Shown here: positions 23,440-31,745 of the stretch, in pieces
Layout of the letters: each line of letters begins with the position of its first letter
Numbering within the stretch: the stretch's first letter is position 1
Assembly (NCBI GenBank): GCA_022797935.1
Contig: JAAWLO010000013.1
Span: forward strand, 1 to 39,944
DNA length: 39,944 nucleotides
Origin: Oscillibacter sp.
GTDB taxonomy: Bacteria; Bacillota; Clostridia; Oscillospirales; Oscillospiraceae
Direction: 5' to 3'
The notes under the pieces: model-generated
What the model was told of the DNA's origin: nothing
Databases searched by the model: none
What the model saw: the letters and a program-made list of their open reading frames with translations, nothing else
Program-made: the position numbers and the translations under genes

Positions 23440-25215
23440 ATGAAAAAACTGCGGCTTTTGTGCATTCCCCCCTATGAGGGCATGTACAATCTGATGACCA
23501 ATCTGGCGGCCCAGCGCAGCGACGTGGAGTTCATCATCCACATGGGGAACCTGGAGGACGGGCTGAAGGCGGTTTTGGAAAACCGGCACAACAACATAGA
23601 CGCCGTCATCTCCCGGGGCGGCACGGCGGAGACCATCCGCGCCCACTGCGGCGATATCCCCGCCTGCGACATCATCCCTTCTGTGTACGACGTTCTGAGG
23701 ACCATCCGTCTGGCCCAGGGCATGGCGGAACGCTTTGCCGTGGTGGGCTTTCCCAGCATCACCAAGCCTGCGGACATGCTCCGGGACATCATGCAGTACG
23801 ATTTTCAGGTGCGGACCATCCGCAGCGGCGCGGAGTGTGAAGCCTGTATCCGCCGCCTGCGGGACGAGGGCGTCCAGGCGGTTGTGGGCGACACGATCTC
23901 CGCCGCCTGTGCCCGGCAGCTGGGGATGCACGGGCTTTTGATTGTCTCCGGCATTGAGAGCGTGGAGTCCGCCATCAACAGCGCGGTGAAGATGCACCAC
24001 TACTACGATTCCATCAGTAAGCGGGCGGCCCTCTTCTCCGACCTGCTGGCGGCGGAGGACCGGGAGCTTCTGATTTACACCGCCAAGGGCCATCCGTTTT
24101 TCTCCAATGTCACAGACCTGCCGGAGGATATCTCCCGTCTGCTGGCGCAGAAGGTTTCCAATGTCATTGCCCAGGATTCGCTGAAAATCATGCGGCGGGC
24201 GGAAAACTGCGTGCTTTCCATCAATGGGCAGCTGCTCCAGTCCGGCGGGGAGGATTACTGTGTCTACACCATTACCCGCCTGTCCAATACCGCCGTGTTT
24301 GACCGGTATCTGATTCAATATCTCCCGCCGGAAACAGACTTGCCGGACTCCAAGCCCATGGAATACTATCTGGGGGTCAGCGAGGAGATTACCGCCGTCC
24401 GCGCCGCCTGCGACCGCTATGCCCTCATGAGCGCGCCGGTGCTGCTGACGGGGGCCCGGGGAACCGGCAAGGACCGCTTTGCCCATTACATCTATGCCCA
24501 CAGCAAGCGCAAGCACAGCTCCTTCGTCAGTATTGACGCTGGTCTTTTGGACGATAAGGGCTGGAATTTCCTCCTGAAAAATGACCGTTCTCCCCTGACT
24601 GATTCCGGACTCACCATCTTCTTCCAGAGAATGCAGTCCGCCGCCCCCGCCCAGCAGCAGCAGTTTATCATCTACCTGAAAAACTCCCGGGTATTTCAGG
24701 CAAACCGGCTGATTTTTTCCTATACGGAGGAGGAGGGGGCCATTCCCCAGGATGACCTGTATCTCTACCTGACCGAGACCGTGGGCTGCCTGTGCCTGCA
24801 CACGCCCAGTCTGGCCCAGAGGCGGGAGGACATCCCCACGCTGGTGAGCCTGTATATCAACGCGGTCAACGTGGAGCACAGCACCCGGGTGGTGGGGCTG
24901 ACCCATGACGCCATGCTGACGCTGCAGAACCATACCTGGACGCGAAATGTGGACCAGCTCTTTCAGTTTGTGCAGGAACTGGTGATCGGGGCCAAGACCT
25001 CCTACATCTCCGGGGAGCAGGTGCAGTCGCTGCTGGCCAGAGAGATGCGGACCGCTCCGGCTCTTACGGAGACCGGCATTAACCTGGACAGGACCCTGGA
25101 TGAAATTGTGCAGGACATTGTGCTTCGGGTCTATGAGGCCGAGAACCTGAATCAGACCCGCACCGCCAAGCATCTGGGCATCAGCCGGAGCACGCTGTGG
25201 CGGATGCTGAAATGA
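23440..25215 (+). CDS. PrpR-N domain regulator with degenerate AAA+ domain and Fis-type HTH
   Basis: The 591-aa protein has a PrpR-type N-terminal sensor domain (about 5-190: MKKLRLLCIPPYEGMYNL, VISRGGTAETIR), a linker PAS-like region (about 200-300) and an AAA+ region (about 325-520). A Fis-type helix-turn-helix sits at the extreme C-terminus (TRTAKHLGISRSTLWRMLK). The P-loop reads TGARGTGKDRF, without the usual S/T after the lysine; no GAFTGA loop is seen and the Walker B region (LTIFFQRMQS) lacks DE. It therefore looks unable to activate sigma-54 in the normal way. Divergent from the FAH/DHDPS operon, it probably controls that operon in response to an acid metabolite. GGGAGG precedes the start. 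Confidence 0.85.
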   Translation: MKKLRLLCIPPYEGMYNLMTNLAAQRSDVEFIIHMGNLEDGLKAVLENRHNNIDAVISRGGTAETIRAHCGDIPACDIIPSVYDVLRTIRLAQGMAERFAVVGFPSITKPADMLRDIMQYDFQVRTIRSGAECEACIRRLRDEGVQAVVGDTISAACARQLGMHGLLIVSGIESVESAINSAVKMHHYYDSISKRAALFSDLLAAEDRELLIYTAKGHPFFSNVTDLPEDISRLLAQKVSNVIAQDSLKIMRRAENCVLSINGQLLQSGGEDYCVYTITRLSNTAVFDRYLIQYLPPETDLPDSKPMEYYLGVSEEITAVRAACDRYALMSAPVLLTGARGTGKDRFAHYIYAHSKRKHSSFVSIDAGLLDDKGWNFLLKNDRSPLTDSGLTIFFQRMQSAAPAQQQQFIIYLKNSRVFQANRLIFSYTEEEGAIPQDDLYLYLTETVGCLCLHTPSLAQRREDIPTLVSLYINAVNVEHSTRVVGLTHDAMLTLQNHTWTRNVDQLFQFVQELVIGAKTSYISGEQVQSLLAREMRTAPALTETGINLDRTLDEIVQDIVLRVYEAENLNQTRTAKHLGISRSTLWRMLK

Positions 25216-25283
25216 CTTGTTTCAAGCTGAGACAGTTTTTGTAAAAACGTTCAAAATTTCAAGCCGGAAAGCCCTCCAATCCG

Positions 25284-25312
25284 TTGAATCTTCCTAGGAT
25301 ATCTGGTAGAGT
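25284..25312 (+). promoter_or_regulatory. Possible promoter before the MalY-type gene
   Basis: -35 TTGAAT (25284-25289), 17-bp spacer and -10 TAGAGT (25307-25312). It is a moderate match in the 200-bp gap after the regulator. The gap also has two direct copies of TTTCAAGC (about 25221 and 25256). Confidence 0.35.
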
Positions 25313-25415
25313 CGCAGACAACCGAACAACGCGGTTTTTCAAACAGCGGACCACCGGTGCGCCTGGTCTCAGGGGTGCGTCCCCCCGCGTTCAGCCGCAG
25401 AGAATGGAGGAGCTT

Positions 25416-26624
25416 ATGACAAATCAGTTTTTTGATACCGCGCATTTTCCGGAGCGCCGGAACAGCAACAGTGTCAAATGGGACGGACTGGCCGCCCGGT
25501 ATGGCCGGGAGGACCTGCTGCCCCTCTGGGTGGCGGATATGGATTTCCCGTCGCCGCCCTGCGTCCGGGAGGCGCTGCACAGGGCAGTGGACTTTGGTGT
25601 GTACGGCTATTTTGCGCCGCCTGCGTCCTATCAGGACGCCTTCCTGGCCTGGGAATGGACCCACCATCAGGCGGCCGCTGAGCGGGCGTGGCTGCGGTTC
25701 ACGCCCGGCGTCGTCACCGGCATCTACTGGTCCATCAGCGCCCTCACCGCCCCGGGGGACGGCGTAGCGGTTCTGACCCCCTGCTATTACCCCTTCCTGG
25801 ACGCAGTGCGGGATACCGGCCGCCGTTTGGTCTGCAGCAATCTGCTTCATACGGAGGCGGGCTATACCATAGATTTCCAGGACCTGGAGGAGAAAATCCG
25901 CCGGGAACGGGTGACCATGCTGCTGCTGTGCTCCCCCCACAATCCGGTGGGCCGGGTGTGGACAGAAGGGGAATTGACCCGGCTGCTGGACATCTGCGCC
26001 CGTCACGGGGTGCTGGCGGTCAGTGATGAAATCCATCAGGATCTGGTTTTCGGCGGGCGGTCCAACTGGTCCTGCCTGCGGTTTCCCGCCCATCTGGACC
26101 GGGTGATTGTGCTCACCTCCGGGTCGAAGACCTTCAACATTGCCGGACTGCAGAATTCCTTTGCCGTCATCCCCAACGAAGCCCTTCGAAAGGCTTTTGA
26201 TGCCTATGTCAAAACCATCCGGATCAAAAAAGGAAGCGCTTTGGGCTATGTGGCGGCGGAGGCGGGCTACCGGGAGGGCGGCCCTTGGCTGGCAGAGGTG
26301 CTGACATATCTCCAGGAAAATGACCGCATTCTGCGGGAGACGCTGACAAAGGCCCTGCCGGAAATCCGGATCGAACCGCTGGAGGGCACCTATATGGCCT
26401 GGGTGGATTTGTCGGCCTATGTCGATCCGGAGCGGCTGGTATCCCTTGTGCAGGACCGGGCGAGACTGGCGGTGGATTTTGGCTTCTGGTTCTGGCCGGA
26501 AGAACTGGTCCCTGCCGGGGAGGCCCATATCCGCATCAATCTGGCTGCGTCCCGGGAGAACGTTGTCCTGGCGGCGGAGCGCTTGATTCAGGCGGTTCGG
26601 GAGCAGGAAGGAGCAGGGAGATGA
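25416..26624 (+). CDS. MalY/PatB family PLP-dependent aminotransferase / C-S lyase
   Basis: The 402-aa fold-type I PLP enzyme has WVADMDF near the N-terminus, the motif SPHNPVGRVW (about 175-184), SDEIHQDL (about 206-213) and the PLP lysine K238 in SGSKTFNIAGLQ. A C-terminal arginine lies in AHIRINLA. The MalY/PatB subfamily usually shows cystathionine beta-lyase activity but also includes aminotransferases. GGAGG precedes the ATG at 25416. The next gene overlaps its stop by four bases, so the two are translated together, and the role is probably linked to the acid-sugar system rather than methionine synthesis; that is inference. Confidence 0.87.
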   Translation: MTNQFFDTAHFPERRNSNSVKWDGLAARYGREDLLPLWVADMDFPSPPCVREALHRAVDFGVYGYFAPPASYQDAFLAWEWTHHQAAAERAWLRFTPGVVTGIYWSISALTAPGDGVAVLTPCYYPFLDAVRDTGRRLVCSNLLHTEAGYTIDFQDLEEKIRRERVTMLLLCSPHNPVGRVWTEGELTRLLDICARHGVLAVSDEIHQDLVFGGRSNWSCLRFPAHLDRVIVLTSGSKTFNIAGLQNSFAVIPNEALRKAFDAYVKTIRIKKGSALGYVAAEAGYREGGPWLAEVLTYLQENDRILRETLTKALPEIRIEPLEGTYMAWVDLSAYVDPERLVSLVQDRARLAVDFGFWFWPEELVPAGEAHIRINLAASRENVVLAAERLIQAVREQEGAGR

Positions 26625-27430
26625 AGACAAACCGGCTGCGTGCGATTCTGAACCGGGGAGGCTCCTCTTTGGCGACCCGCATCTCCAGCTCCTGGGGTTT
26701 GATTACGGAATTGGCGGCTGACTGCGGCTGCTATGATTACATGGAGTACCTGGCGGAATACGCGCCGTTTCAGACGGAGGATTTTGAAAATCTGGCGCGG
26801 GCCTGCGAGCTTCATGGCATGGGCTCCATTTTGAAAGTGGATTTCCAGAACCGGGCCTGGACGGCGCAGAAGGCGCTGGCAGCGGGTATCCAGGGTATTC
26901 TCTTCACCGACTGCAAAACCGCCGCCGAGGTGGAGGAATGCGTTCGCCTCACCATGCCGGATACACCGGAGTACGGCGGCCGGTTCGGCTATCCCAGCTA
27001 CCGCTGGATTGGATACCAGCCCAGTCAGCCGCAGCTGAGCTACGCGAAAATGGCCGCCGAATCGGTGCGGCTGTTCATGATTGAGAAGAAGGAGAGCGTT
27101 GAGCAGATTGAGGAAATCTGCCGGATTCCCGGGGTGGATATGATTCAGTTTGGCCCCTCCGATTATTCCATGAGCTGTGGGCATAACGCGGCGGAGCCTG
27201 GCTGGGTGGAAACGCGCAAAGAGGCGGAACGGCATTGTATCCGTGTGGCCCTGGAGCACGGCGTAGAGCCCCGGTGTGAGATTGAAACGCCGGAGGAAGC
27301 GGACTATTACCGCGGGCTGGGCGTAAAGCACTTCTGTCTTGGAGACGAGGTAAAGGTGCTGCGGAATTGGTGGAGTGTAAACGGCAAAAAGCTGCGGGCA
27401 ATGCTGGGCGAACGCGCAGAGAATTTATAA
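26621..27430 (+). CDS. HpcH/HpaI aldolase/citrate lyase family protein with altered active site
   Basis: The 269-aa protein has the HpcH/HpaI barrel, with metal ligands MIEKKE (E near 150) and VDMIQFGPSDYSMS (D near 180). The segment that in HpaI reads EHAP, with the catalytic histidine, is EYAP here (YLAEYAPF, about 43-50). The arginine that holds the pyruvate enolate (usually before the first loop, as VR) appears to be replaced in LKVDFQNR. The ATG overlaps the previous stop (ATGA). It probably binds a keto acid with a divalent metal but may not be a classical aldolase. A bidirectional terminator follows. Confidence 0.85.
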   Translation: MKTNRLRAILNRGGSSLATRISSSWGLITELAADCGCYDYMEYLAEYAPFQTEDFENLARACELHGMGSILKVDFQNRAWTAQKALAAGIQGILFTDCKTAAEVEECVRLTMPDTPEYGGRFGYPSYRWIGYQPSQPQLSYAKMAAESVRLFMIEKKESVEQIEEICRIPGVDMIQFGPSDYSMSCGHNAAEPGWVETRKEAERHCIRVALEHGVEPRCEIETPEEADYYRGLGVKHFCLGDEVKVLRNWWSVNGKKLRAMLGERAENL

Positions 27431-27460
27431 GACGGCAAGGCTGGCCTTGCGTGACTGCAG

Positions 27461-27499
27461 AAACACCCCCTGGTGTACAAAGTACATCAGGGGGTGTTT
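27461..27499. terminator. Bidirectional terminator between convergent genes
   Basis: An 18-bp stem with one mismatch (AAACACCCCCTG...CAGGGGGTGTTT) and AAA loop, with short T runs on both sides. It separates the convergent HpcH-family gene (plus) and zinc dehydrogenase gene (minus). A smaller hairpin GCAAGG-CTGG-CCTTGC (27435-27450) precedes it on the plus side. Confidence 0.85.
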
Positions 27500-27538
27500 G
27501 TCTATAGCGGGGGAACGGCTACATCACAAATTCCCGTA

Positions 27539-28564
27539 TCAAGAAATCTGAATCTGTATTTTCAGGAAGTTTTCAGGCGCGCGGTCCCAATCAGCGAAGG
27601 CCTTCGGCGCATCGTCAATGGGATAGACGGCGGAAATCAGCCGCTTGAAATCCGACCGGTGTGTACGGATATTTTCCCGCACAGTCTTAAACTCATCGCT
27701 CAGGGCGTTTCGCGCCCCTGCAATGGTAAGCTCCTTTTTCACAATCAGAGTCGCGTTTAGTTCAACATTTTGTTTGCTGTAGCCTACATATCCCACACGC
27801 CCGGCAAAATGAACCGCGTGAATGGCCTGCGTCATGGTCTCAGGCAGGCCGATTGCCTCCACAGCGGCCGGTACGCCGGTCCCATGGGTAATCCGGGCAA
27901 TTTCTTCCTCCAGATTCTGCGTCTGCGGATTCACGCAGGCAGCCGCGCCCATAGCCTTTGCCGTTTCAAACTTTCCGCTGGCGATATCGACGGCAATCAC
28001 GGAGGCGCCGCGGAGGCTGGCGGCAGAGATGACGCCGGAACCAATGAGGCCGCATCCAAATACCAAGACAAATTCCCCTTTTTGAATATGCACCCGCGCG
28101 GCTGCGTGGGCCCCCACGGAAAGCGGCTCAATCAAGGCAATTTCCCCATAAGAAAGCCCTTCGCATTTTATGACGTTTCCATAGGGTGCTGCAATGTATT
28201 CGCACAAGGCCCCCGCCTGCAGCTGCACGCCCAGCGTGCGGCTGTTTTCGCAGCAGTTGATGCGGCCAGTGGAGCAGGGATAGCAATGGCCGCAATGGAA
28301 ATAGGGCTTCACGGTAACAGGGTCCCCCGGTGAGAACAGGCCCTCCGGAACGGCGCTTCCGCAGGACACGACCTCTCCGCCCAGCTCATGGCCGGGAACC
28401 AGGGGGAAGTTTGTCAGGGCGGCAGCGCCCCGGTAGCTCTGCAGGTCGGTGCCGCACAGACCCACCCTGTGGACCCGAATCAACACATCCTGCTCCCCCG
28501 CCTGCGGCTCCGGCAGGTCCATGACGGAAACCTTGCCGGGTCCTTCCATATAAACCGCTTTCAT
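27539..28564 (-). CDS. Zinc-dependent alcohol dehydrogenase, L-galactonate 5-dehydrogenase-like
   Basis: The 341-aa medium-chain dehydrogenase has catalytic zinc ligands in GLCGTD (C near 38) and PGHE (H near 60), the structural zinc cluster CGHCYPCSTGRINCC (about 90-104), and the Rossmann motif VFGCGLIGSG (about 167-176). Features recalled from E. coli LgoD (L-galactonate to D-tagaturonate) are shared: GR-NCCE, ALIEPLSVGAHA and KKELTIAGARNAL. Sorbitol- or threonine-dehydrogenase activity is the alternative. CAGGAGG precedes the ATG at 28564. It is divergent from the ABC transporter operon, whose last genes include tagaturonate epimerase, which supports the LgoD idea. Confidence 0.87.
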   Translation of the reverse strand: MKAVYMEGPGKVSVMDLPEPQAGEQDVLIRVHRVGLCGTDLQSYRGAAALTNFPLVPGHELGGEVVSCGSAVPEGLFSPGDPVTVKPYFHCGHCYPCSTGRINCCENSRTLGVQLQAGALCEYIAAPYGNVIKCEGLSYGEIALIEPLSVGAHAAARVHIQKGEFVLVFGCGLIGSGVISAASLRGASVIAVDIASGKFETAKAMGAAACVNPQTQNLEEEIARITHGTGVPAAVEAIGLPETMTQAIHAVHFAGRVGYVGYSKQNVELNATLIVKKELTIAGARNALSDEFKTVRENIRTHRSDFKRLISAVYPIDDAPKAFADWDRAPENFLKIQIQIS

Positions 28565-28898
28565 GATATTTCCTCCTGATGGTCTGTATTTTGACTGGTG
28601 GCAGCGCCTGAACCGAGGGTGGCCCATGCCGTTTATGCTTATCATAACGGGCCGCCGGTCAATTGATAGCGGGATATTTGGCAAAAACCGGGGAATTTTC
28701 TGCTGATGAAAGAAAGAGCTAAAAATCAGGAAATAATTTTGGAAAAAACGAAAAATCATCAGCATTCACTCAAAATCTACTGCGTCCCTTTCGCTTTTTG
28801 GATATTTTTAAGGGGAACCAAACAAGCTGCTGCGGTCTATGGAAGCAAATTGTACAGCAGACGGTACTGTTTGGAATTTTGAAATTGGAGGAAGAAGC
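28565..28898. promoter_or_regulatory. Divergent intergenic control region
   Basis: A 334-bp AT-rich region between the zinc dehydrogenase and the ABC operon. A 9-bp inverted repeat TGCTGATGA/TCATCAGCA lies at 28701-28709 and 28756-28764, 46 bp apart. An imperfect dyad CCGTT...AACGG with TATGAT on the minus strand lies near 28627-28650. No promoter pair with good boxes was found for the plus strand. Two-component-regulator binding in this region is plausible. Confidence 0.4.
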
Positions 28899-30047
28899 AT
28901 GAAACAGTTTTTGGCACTGCTGCTGGCTTGCGGAGGAAACACGGAAACCGGTTCCCCTGACTCCGGCGGTACCGCCCAAGGGAATACGGCAGAACCGAAG
29001 AGCTCCGGAATCAAACTGGGTATCTCCAACGGCTATTACGGCAATACCTGGCGGGCCCAATATGTGGAAGCCATGAAGAGCTTCTGCGAGGGCCTGGTTC
29101 AGGAGGGCGCCTTGGAGAGCTATACGCTGCTGAACAGTACCGGTGATGTGACGGAGGAGCTGAACAACATCAACAGCCTCATCAGCGAGGGCGTGGACAT
29201 CCTGCTGATTTCCCCCAACTCTCCCACCTCTATGGGAAGTGTGATTCAGACCGCCCAGGAACAGGGCATCTTTGTGGTTATTTTCAATGATGCGGCGGCG
29301 TATGACGGCACCTACTGCATCTACAATGACCAGAGCCAGTTCTGGGAGGTGCAGGCCAAGTGGTTTGCGGAGAAGATGGGCGGCAAAGGCAATCTGGTTT
29401 GGGTAACCGGTTCTTCCGGCAACAGTACCTCCGCCTGCCGCCAAAACGCCGCCAAGGCCGTTCTGGACAACTATCCGGACATTCAGATTCTGGCCTCGGC
29501 TCCGGGCGAATGGTCTGAAACGACGGCGCAGAGCGTGGTGTCCACTTTCCTGTCCACCTATGGCGATCAGATTGACGCGGTTATGGCGGAGGATGTAATG
29601 GCAAACGGCATTGTCCGGGCCTATGAGAATGCCGGTATGGATATCAAACGGATTTCCGGTGACTACCAGAAGAGCTTCCTGGATTGGAACGTGGAGCATC
29701 CCGAGGTGGAGACCATTGGTTCCCCGTCGGTCCCCGCTATTGGAATCAGCTCCATCAAGATTGCCCTGCGTCTGTACAACGGCGATGAACTGGCAGACGG
29801 TGTGCTCCAGCCCAATCAGGAGGACGCCAGTCTCATCAACTCCATCATTCTGCCCATGCCCTATGTGGTGGTGAGCAATCCGGATGATGTGACCGGTCCC
29901 TGGACCGAGGGGTATGACGACACCCGTTTTATCAGCACGGCCGAAGCGGCTGAGCTGTGCGCGGGACAGCCGGATTCTTATATGCTGGACATGCCCCACT
30001 CGGATGAACAGCTGGATGCGCTGTTTCGATATAGTCAACGCAGTTGA
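28899..30047 (+). CDS. Sugar ABC transporter substrate-binding lipoprotein (ribose-type)
   Basis: The 382-aa periplasmic-binding-protein family 4 type protein starts its first lobe at IKLGISNGYYGNTWRAQ (about 36-52), with the hinge and second-lobe motifs PNSPTSMGSVI and AVMAEDVMANGIVRAYENAG. It should deliver a sugar or sugar-acid ligand to the two permeases downstream. GGAGG precedes the ATG at 28899. The signal is odd: the lipobox cysteine is C11 (MKQFLALLLAC), leaving a hydrophobic core of only seven residues, while the TAXI lipoprotein of this window has C20. A small in-frame deletion in the signal peptide may have occurred. Confidence 0.88.
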   Translation: MKQFLALLLACGGNTETGSPDSGGTAQGNTAEPKSSGIKLGISNGYYGNTWRAQYVEAMKSFCEGLVQEGALESYTLLNSTGDVTEELNNINSLISEGVDILLISPNSPTSMGSVIQTAQEQGIFVVIFNDAAAYDGTYCIYNDQSQFWEVQAKWFAEKMGGKGNLVWVTGSSGNSTSACRQNAAKAVLDNYPDIQILASAPGEWSETTAQSVVSTFLSTYGDQIDAVMAEDVMANGIVRAYENAGMDIKRISGDYQKSFLDWNVEHPEVETIGSPSVPAIGISSIKIALRLYNGDELADGVLQPNQEDASLINSIILPMPYVVVSNPDDVTGPWTEGYDDTRFISTAEAAELCAGQPDSYMLDMPHSDEQLDALFRYSQRS

Positions 30048-30086
30048 AAAGGAGTCCCCATTCGCAAGGACGGAACACAAGCCCCT

Positions 30087-30112
30087 GTGCCCTATCCCGT
30101 TGGGTAGGGCAC
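30087..30112 (+). other. Hairpin between SBP and ATPase genes
   Basis: GTGCCCTA pairs perfectly with TAGGGCAC, extended by CCC/GGG with one bulge, in the 90-bp gap after the SBP stop. A weak T stretch follows, so it is likely an attenuator or stabiliser favouring SBP expression. Confidence 0.65.
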
Positions 30113-30137
30113 ATTTCAAAACACAAGGGTGGTCGAC

Positions 30138-31745
30138 ATGAAACTGATATGCAAAGACGTCAGCAAACAATTCGGTTCCAATCCGGCGCTGAGGGGGGTG
30201 AACCTCTCCGTGGACGGCGGCGAAATTCGGGCCCTTTTGGGGGGCAACGGTTCCGGCAAAAGCACACTTTCCAAAATTTTGGGCGGTGCGCTGCACATTA
30301 CCTCCGGTTCTATGGAATTAAACGGAGAACCCTCTGCGCCGTCCTCGCCGGTTGACGCAAAACGGCGGGGAGTGGTGTTTACCTCCCAGGAGCTGAGCCT
30401 GTTTGAAAATCTGACCGTCGAAGAAAACATTGCGCTTTGCAGCCATTCTGTGGAACGGCTGTGGAAAAATGAAACAGCGAAAACAGCAGAAAAAGTGCGG
30501 GCGCTGCTGCGGAAATATGGAATAGAGGGCCTGGCGGACAAGGCTGTCCGGAGTCTTCCGGCAAATGAACAGTACCTTGTAGAATTCATGAAAGCCGTTT
30601 ATCAAAAGGCGGATGTCCTCATCATCGACGAAATTACCTCCGCCCTCTATCAGGAGGATACCGAGATTGTCCGGCGCGTCATGCAGGAATATAAGGCACA
30701 GGGCAAAATCATTCTGTTTATTTCGCACCGCATGCCGGAGATTATGAAGCTGTGCGACACGGTGACGGTGCTGCGGAATGGCGCCGTGATTTCCACCCAT
30801 TCCACCCGGGATGTGACGGAAAGCCTGCTGGTCTCCCAGATGACCGGATTGGATGTGGACTGCGGTTCCGCCCCGCGCCGGCCGGAGAAGCGCACGGCTG
30901 CGAAAACCCTGCTGGCAGTCCGGCAGATGCCGCTTCCGCAGTTCGGCACCGCGATAGACCTGGAGGTCAAGGAGGGGGAGATCATTGGCATTGCCGGTCT
31001 TCAGGGCCATGGGCAGTCCGACCTTGTCCGGCAGCTCTTCGGCCTGAATCCCGCCGTCACGCCCGTTGTAGAGCTGCAGGGACGCACGGTGAGTCTGTCC
31101 GCTCCCATGAAAGCTATCCAGAATCGGATTGCCTTTATCTCTGGAGACCGGACTTTGGAAGGCGTTTTTGAGGAGCGGTCCATTGAAGAAAATGCAGAGG
31201 TTGTCTCTCGAATGATTCTGGGCAGGAAAGTGGATGCGGCGGCGGTTTTGGATGCGTTTCATGTGAAGTACCAGAACAAAGGGGACCGGGTTACCTCGCT
31301 CAGCGGCGGCAACCAGCAGAAAGTGGTGCTGGCCCGCTGGCTGTCCAACGCGCCGCTGGTGGTGCTGGCGGACGACCCCACAAAGGGGATTGACGTACAG
31401 GCCCGGCGGGACGTTCACAAAACCGTGGTCAAAATTGCGGAAATGGGCTCGGCCGTCCTCATGGTCTCCAGCGATCATGAGGAGCTGGTGAATCTGACAA
31501 GCATGTCGGAGAATTCCCGCATTCTGGTTCTGTATGAGGGACAGATTGTCAAAACGCTTACCGGTGGTGACATTTCCGCGGAAAATATCGCGGGCTTCTG
31601 TGAATCTGGGATAGGAGGGGAACATCTATGGACAAAAACAGACTGCTTCGCTGGCCGGCTCTGCCTTCGCTGGTCATGTGCGTCCTTTTCTTTCTCATCA
31701 ATGTTTTCTGTACCAATGGATTTCTGCAGAAACACGTTCTTTTGA
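30138..31745 (+). CDS. Sugar ABC transporter ATP-binding protein, RbsA/MglA type (overlong C-terminus)
   Basis: The double-NBD ATPase of ribose-type importers is read as 535 aa. NBD1 has Walker A GGNGSGKST (about 35-43) and Walker B LIIDEIT, but its signature is SLPANEQYLV. NBD2 has the usual degenerate P-loop GLQGHGQSD, signature LSGGNQQKV (near 387) and Walker B VLADDPTKGID, where the catalytic glutamate is aspartate. Family similarity ends near ENIAGFC (about residue 490). The frame then runs 40 codons more over the start of the permease gene. A TAG just before the permease in the next frame suggests a lost stop or small indel. The ATG at 30138 follows AAGGGTGG. Confidence 0.85.
   Translation: MKLICKDVSKQFGSNPALRGVNLSVDGGEIRALLGGNGSGKSTLSKILGGALHITSGSMELNGEPSAPSSPVDAKRRGVVFTSQELSLFENLTVEENIALCSHSVERLWKNETAKTAEKVRALLRKYGIEGLADKAVRSLPANEQYLVEFMKAVYQKADVLIIDEITSALYQEDTEIVRRVMQEYKAQGKIILFISHRMPEIMKLCDTVTVLRNGAVISTHSTRDVTESLLVSQMTGLDVDCGSAPRRPEKRTAAKTLLAVRQMPLPQFGTAIDLEVKEGEIIGIAGLQGHGQSDLVRQLFGLNPAVTPVVELQGRTVSLSAPMKAIQNRIAFISGDRTLEGVFEERSIEENAEVVSRMILGRKVDAAAVLDAFHVKYQNKGDRVTSLSGGNQQKVVLARWLSNAPLVVLADDPTKGIDVQARRDVHKTVVKIAEMGSAVLMVSSDHEELVNLTSMSENSRILVLYEGQIVKTLTGGDISAENIAGFCESGIGGEHLWTKTDCFAGRLCLRWSCASFSFSSMFSVPMDFCRNTFF

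Noticed and set aside
23359-25173. 604-codon minus-strand ORF opposite the PrpR-N regulator
   Set aside because: Antisense shadow with no recognisable domain; the plus-strand gene has clear domains and a good ribosome site.
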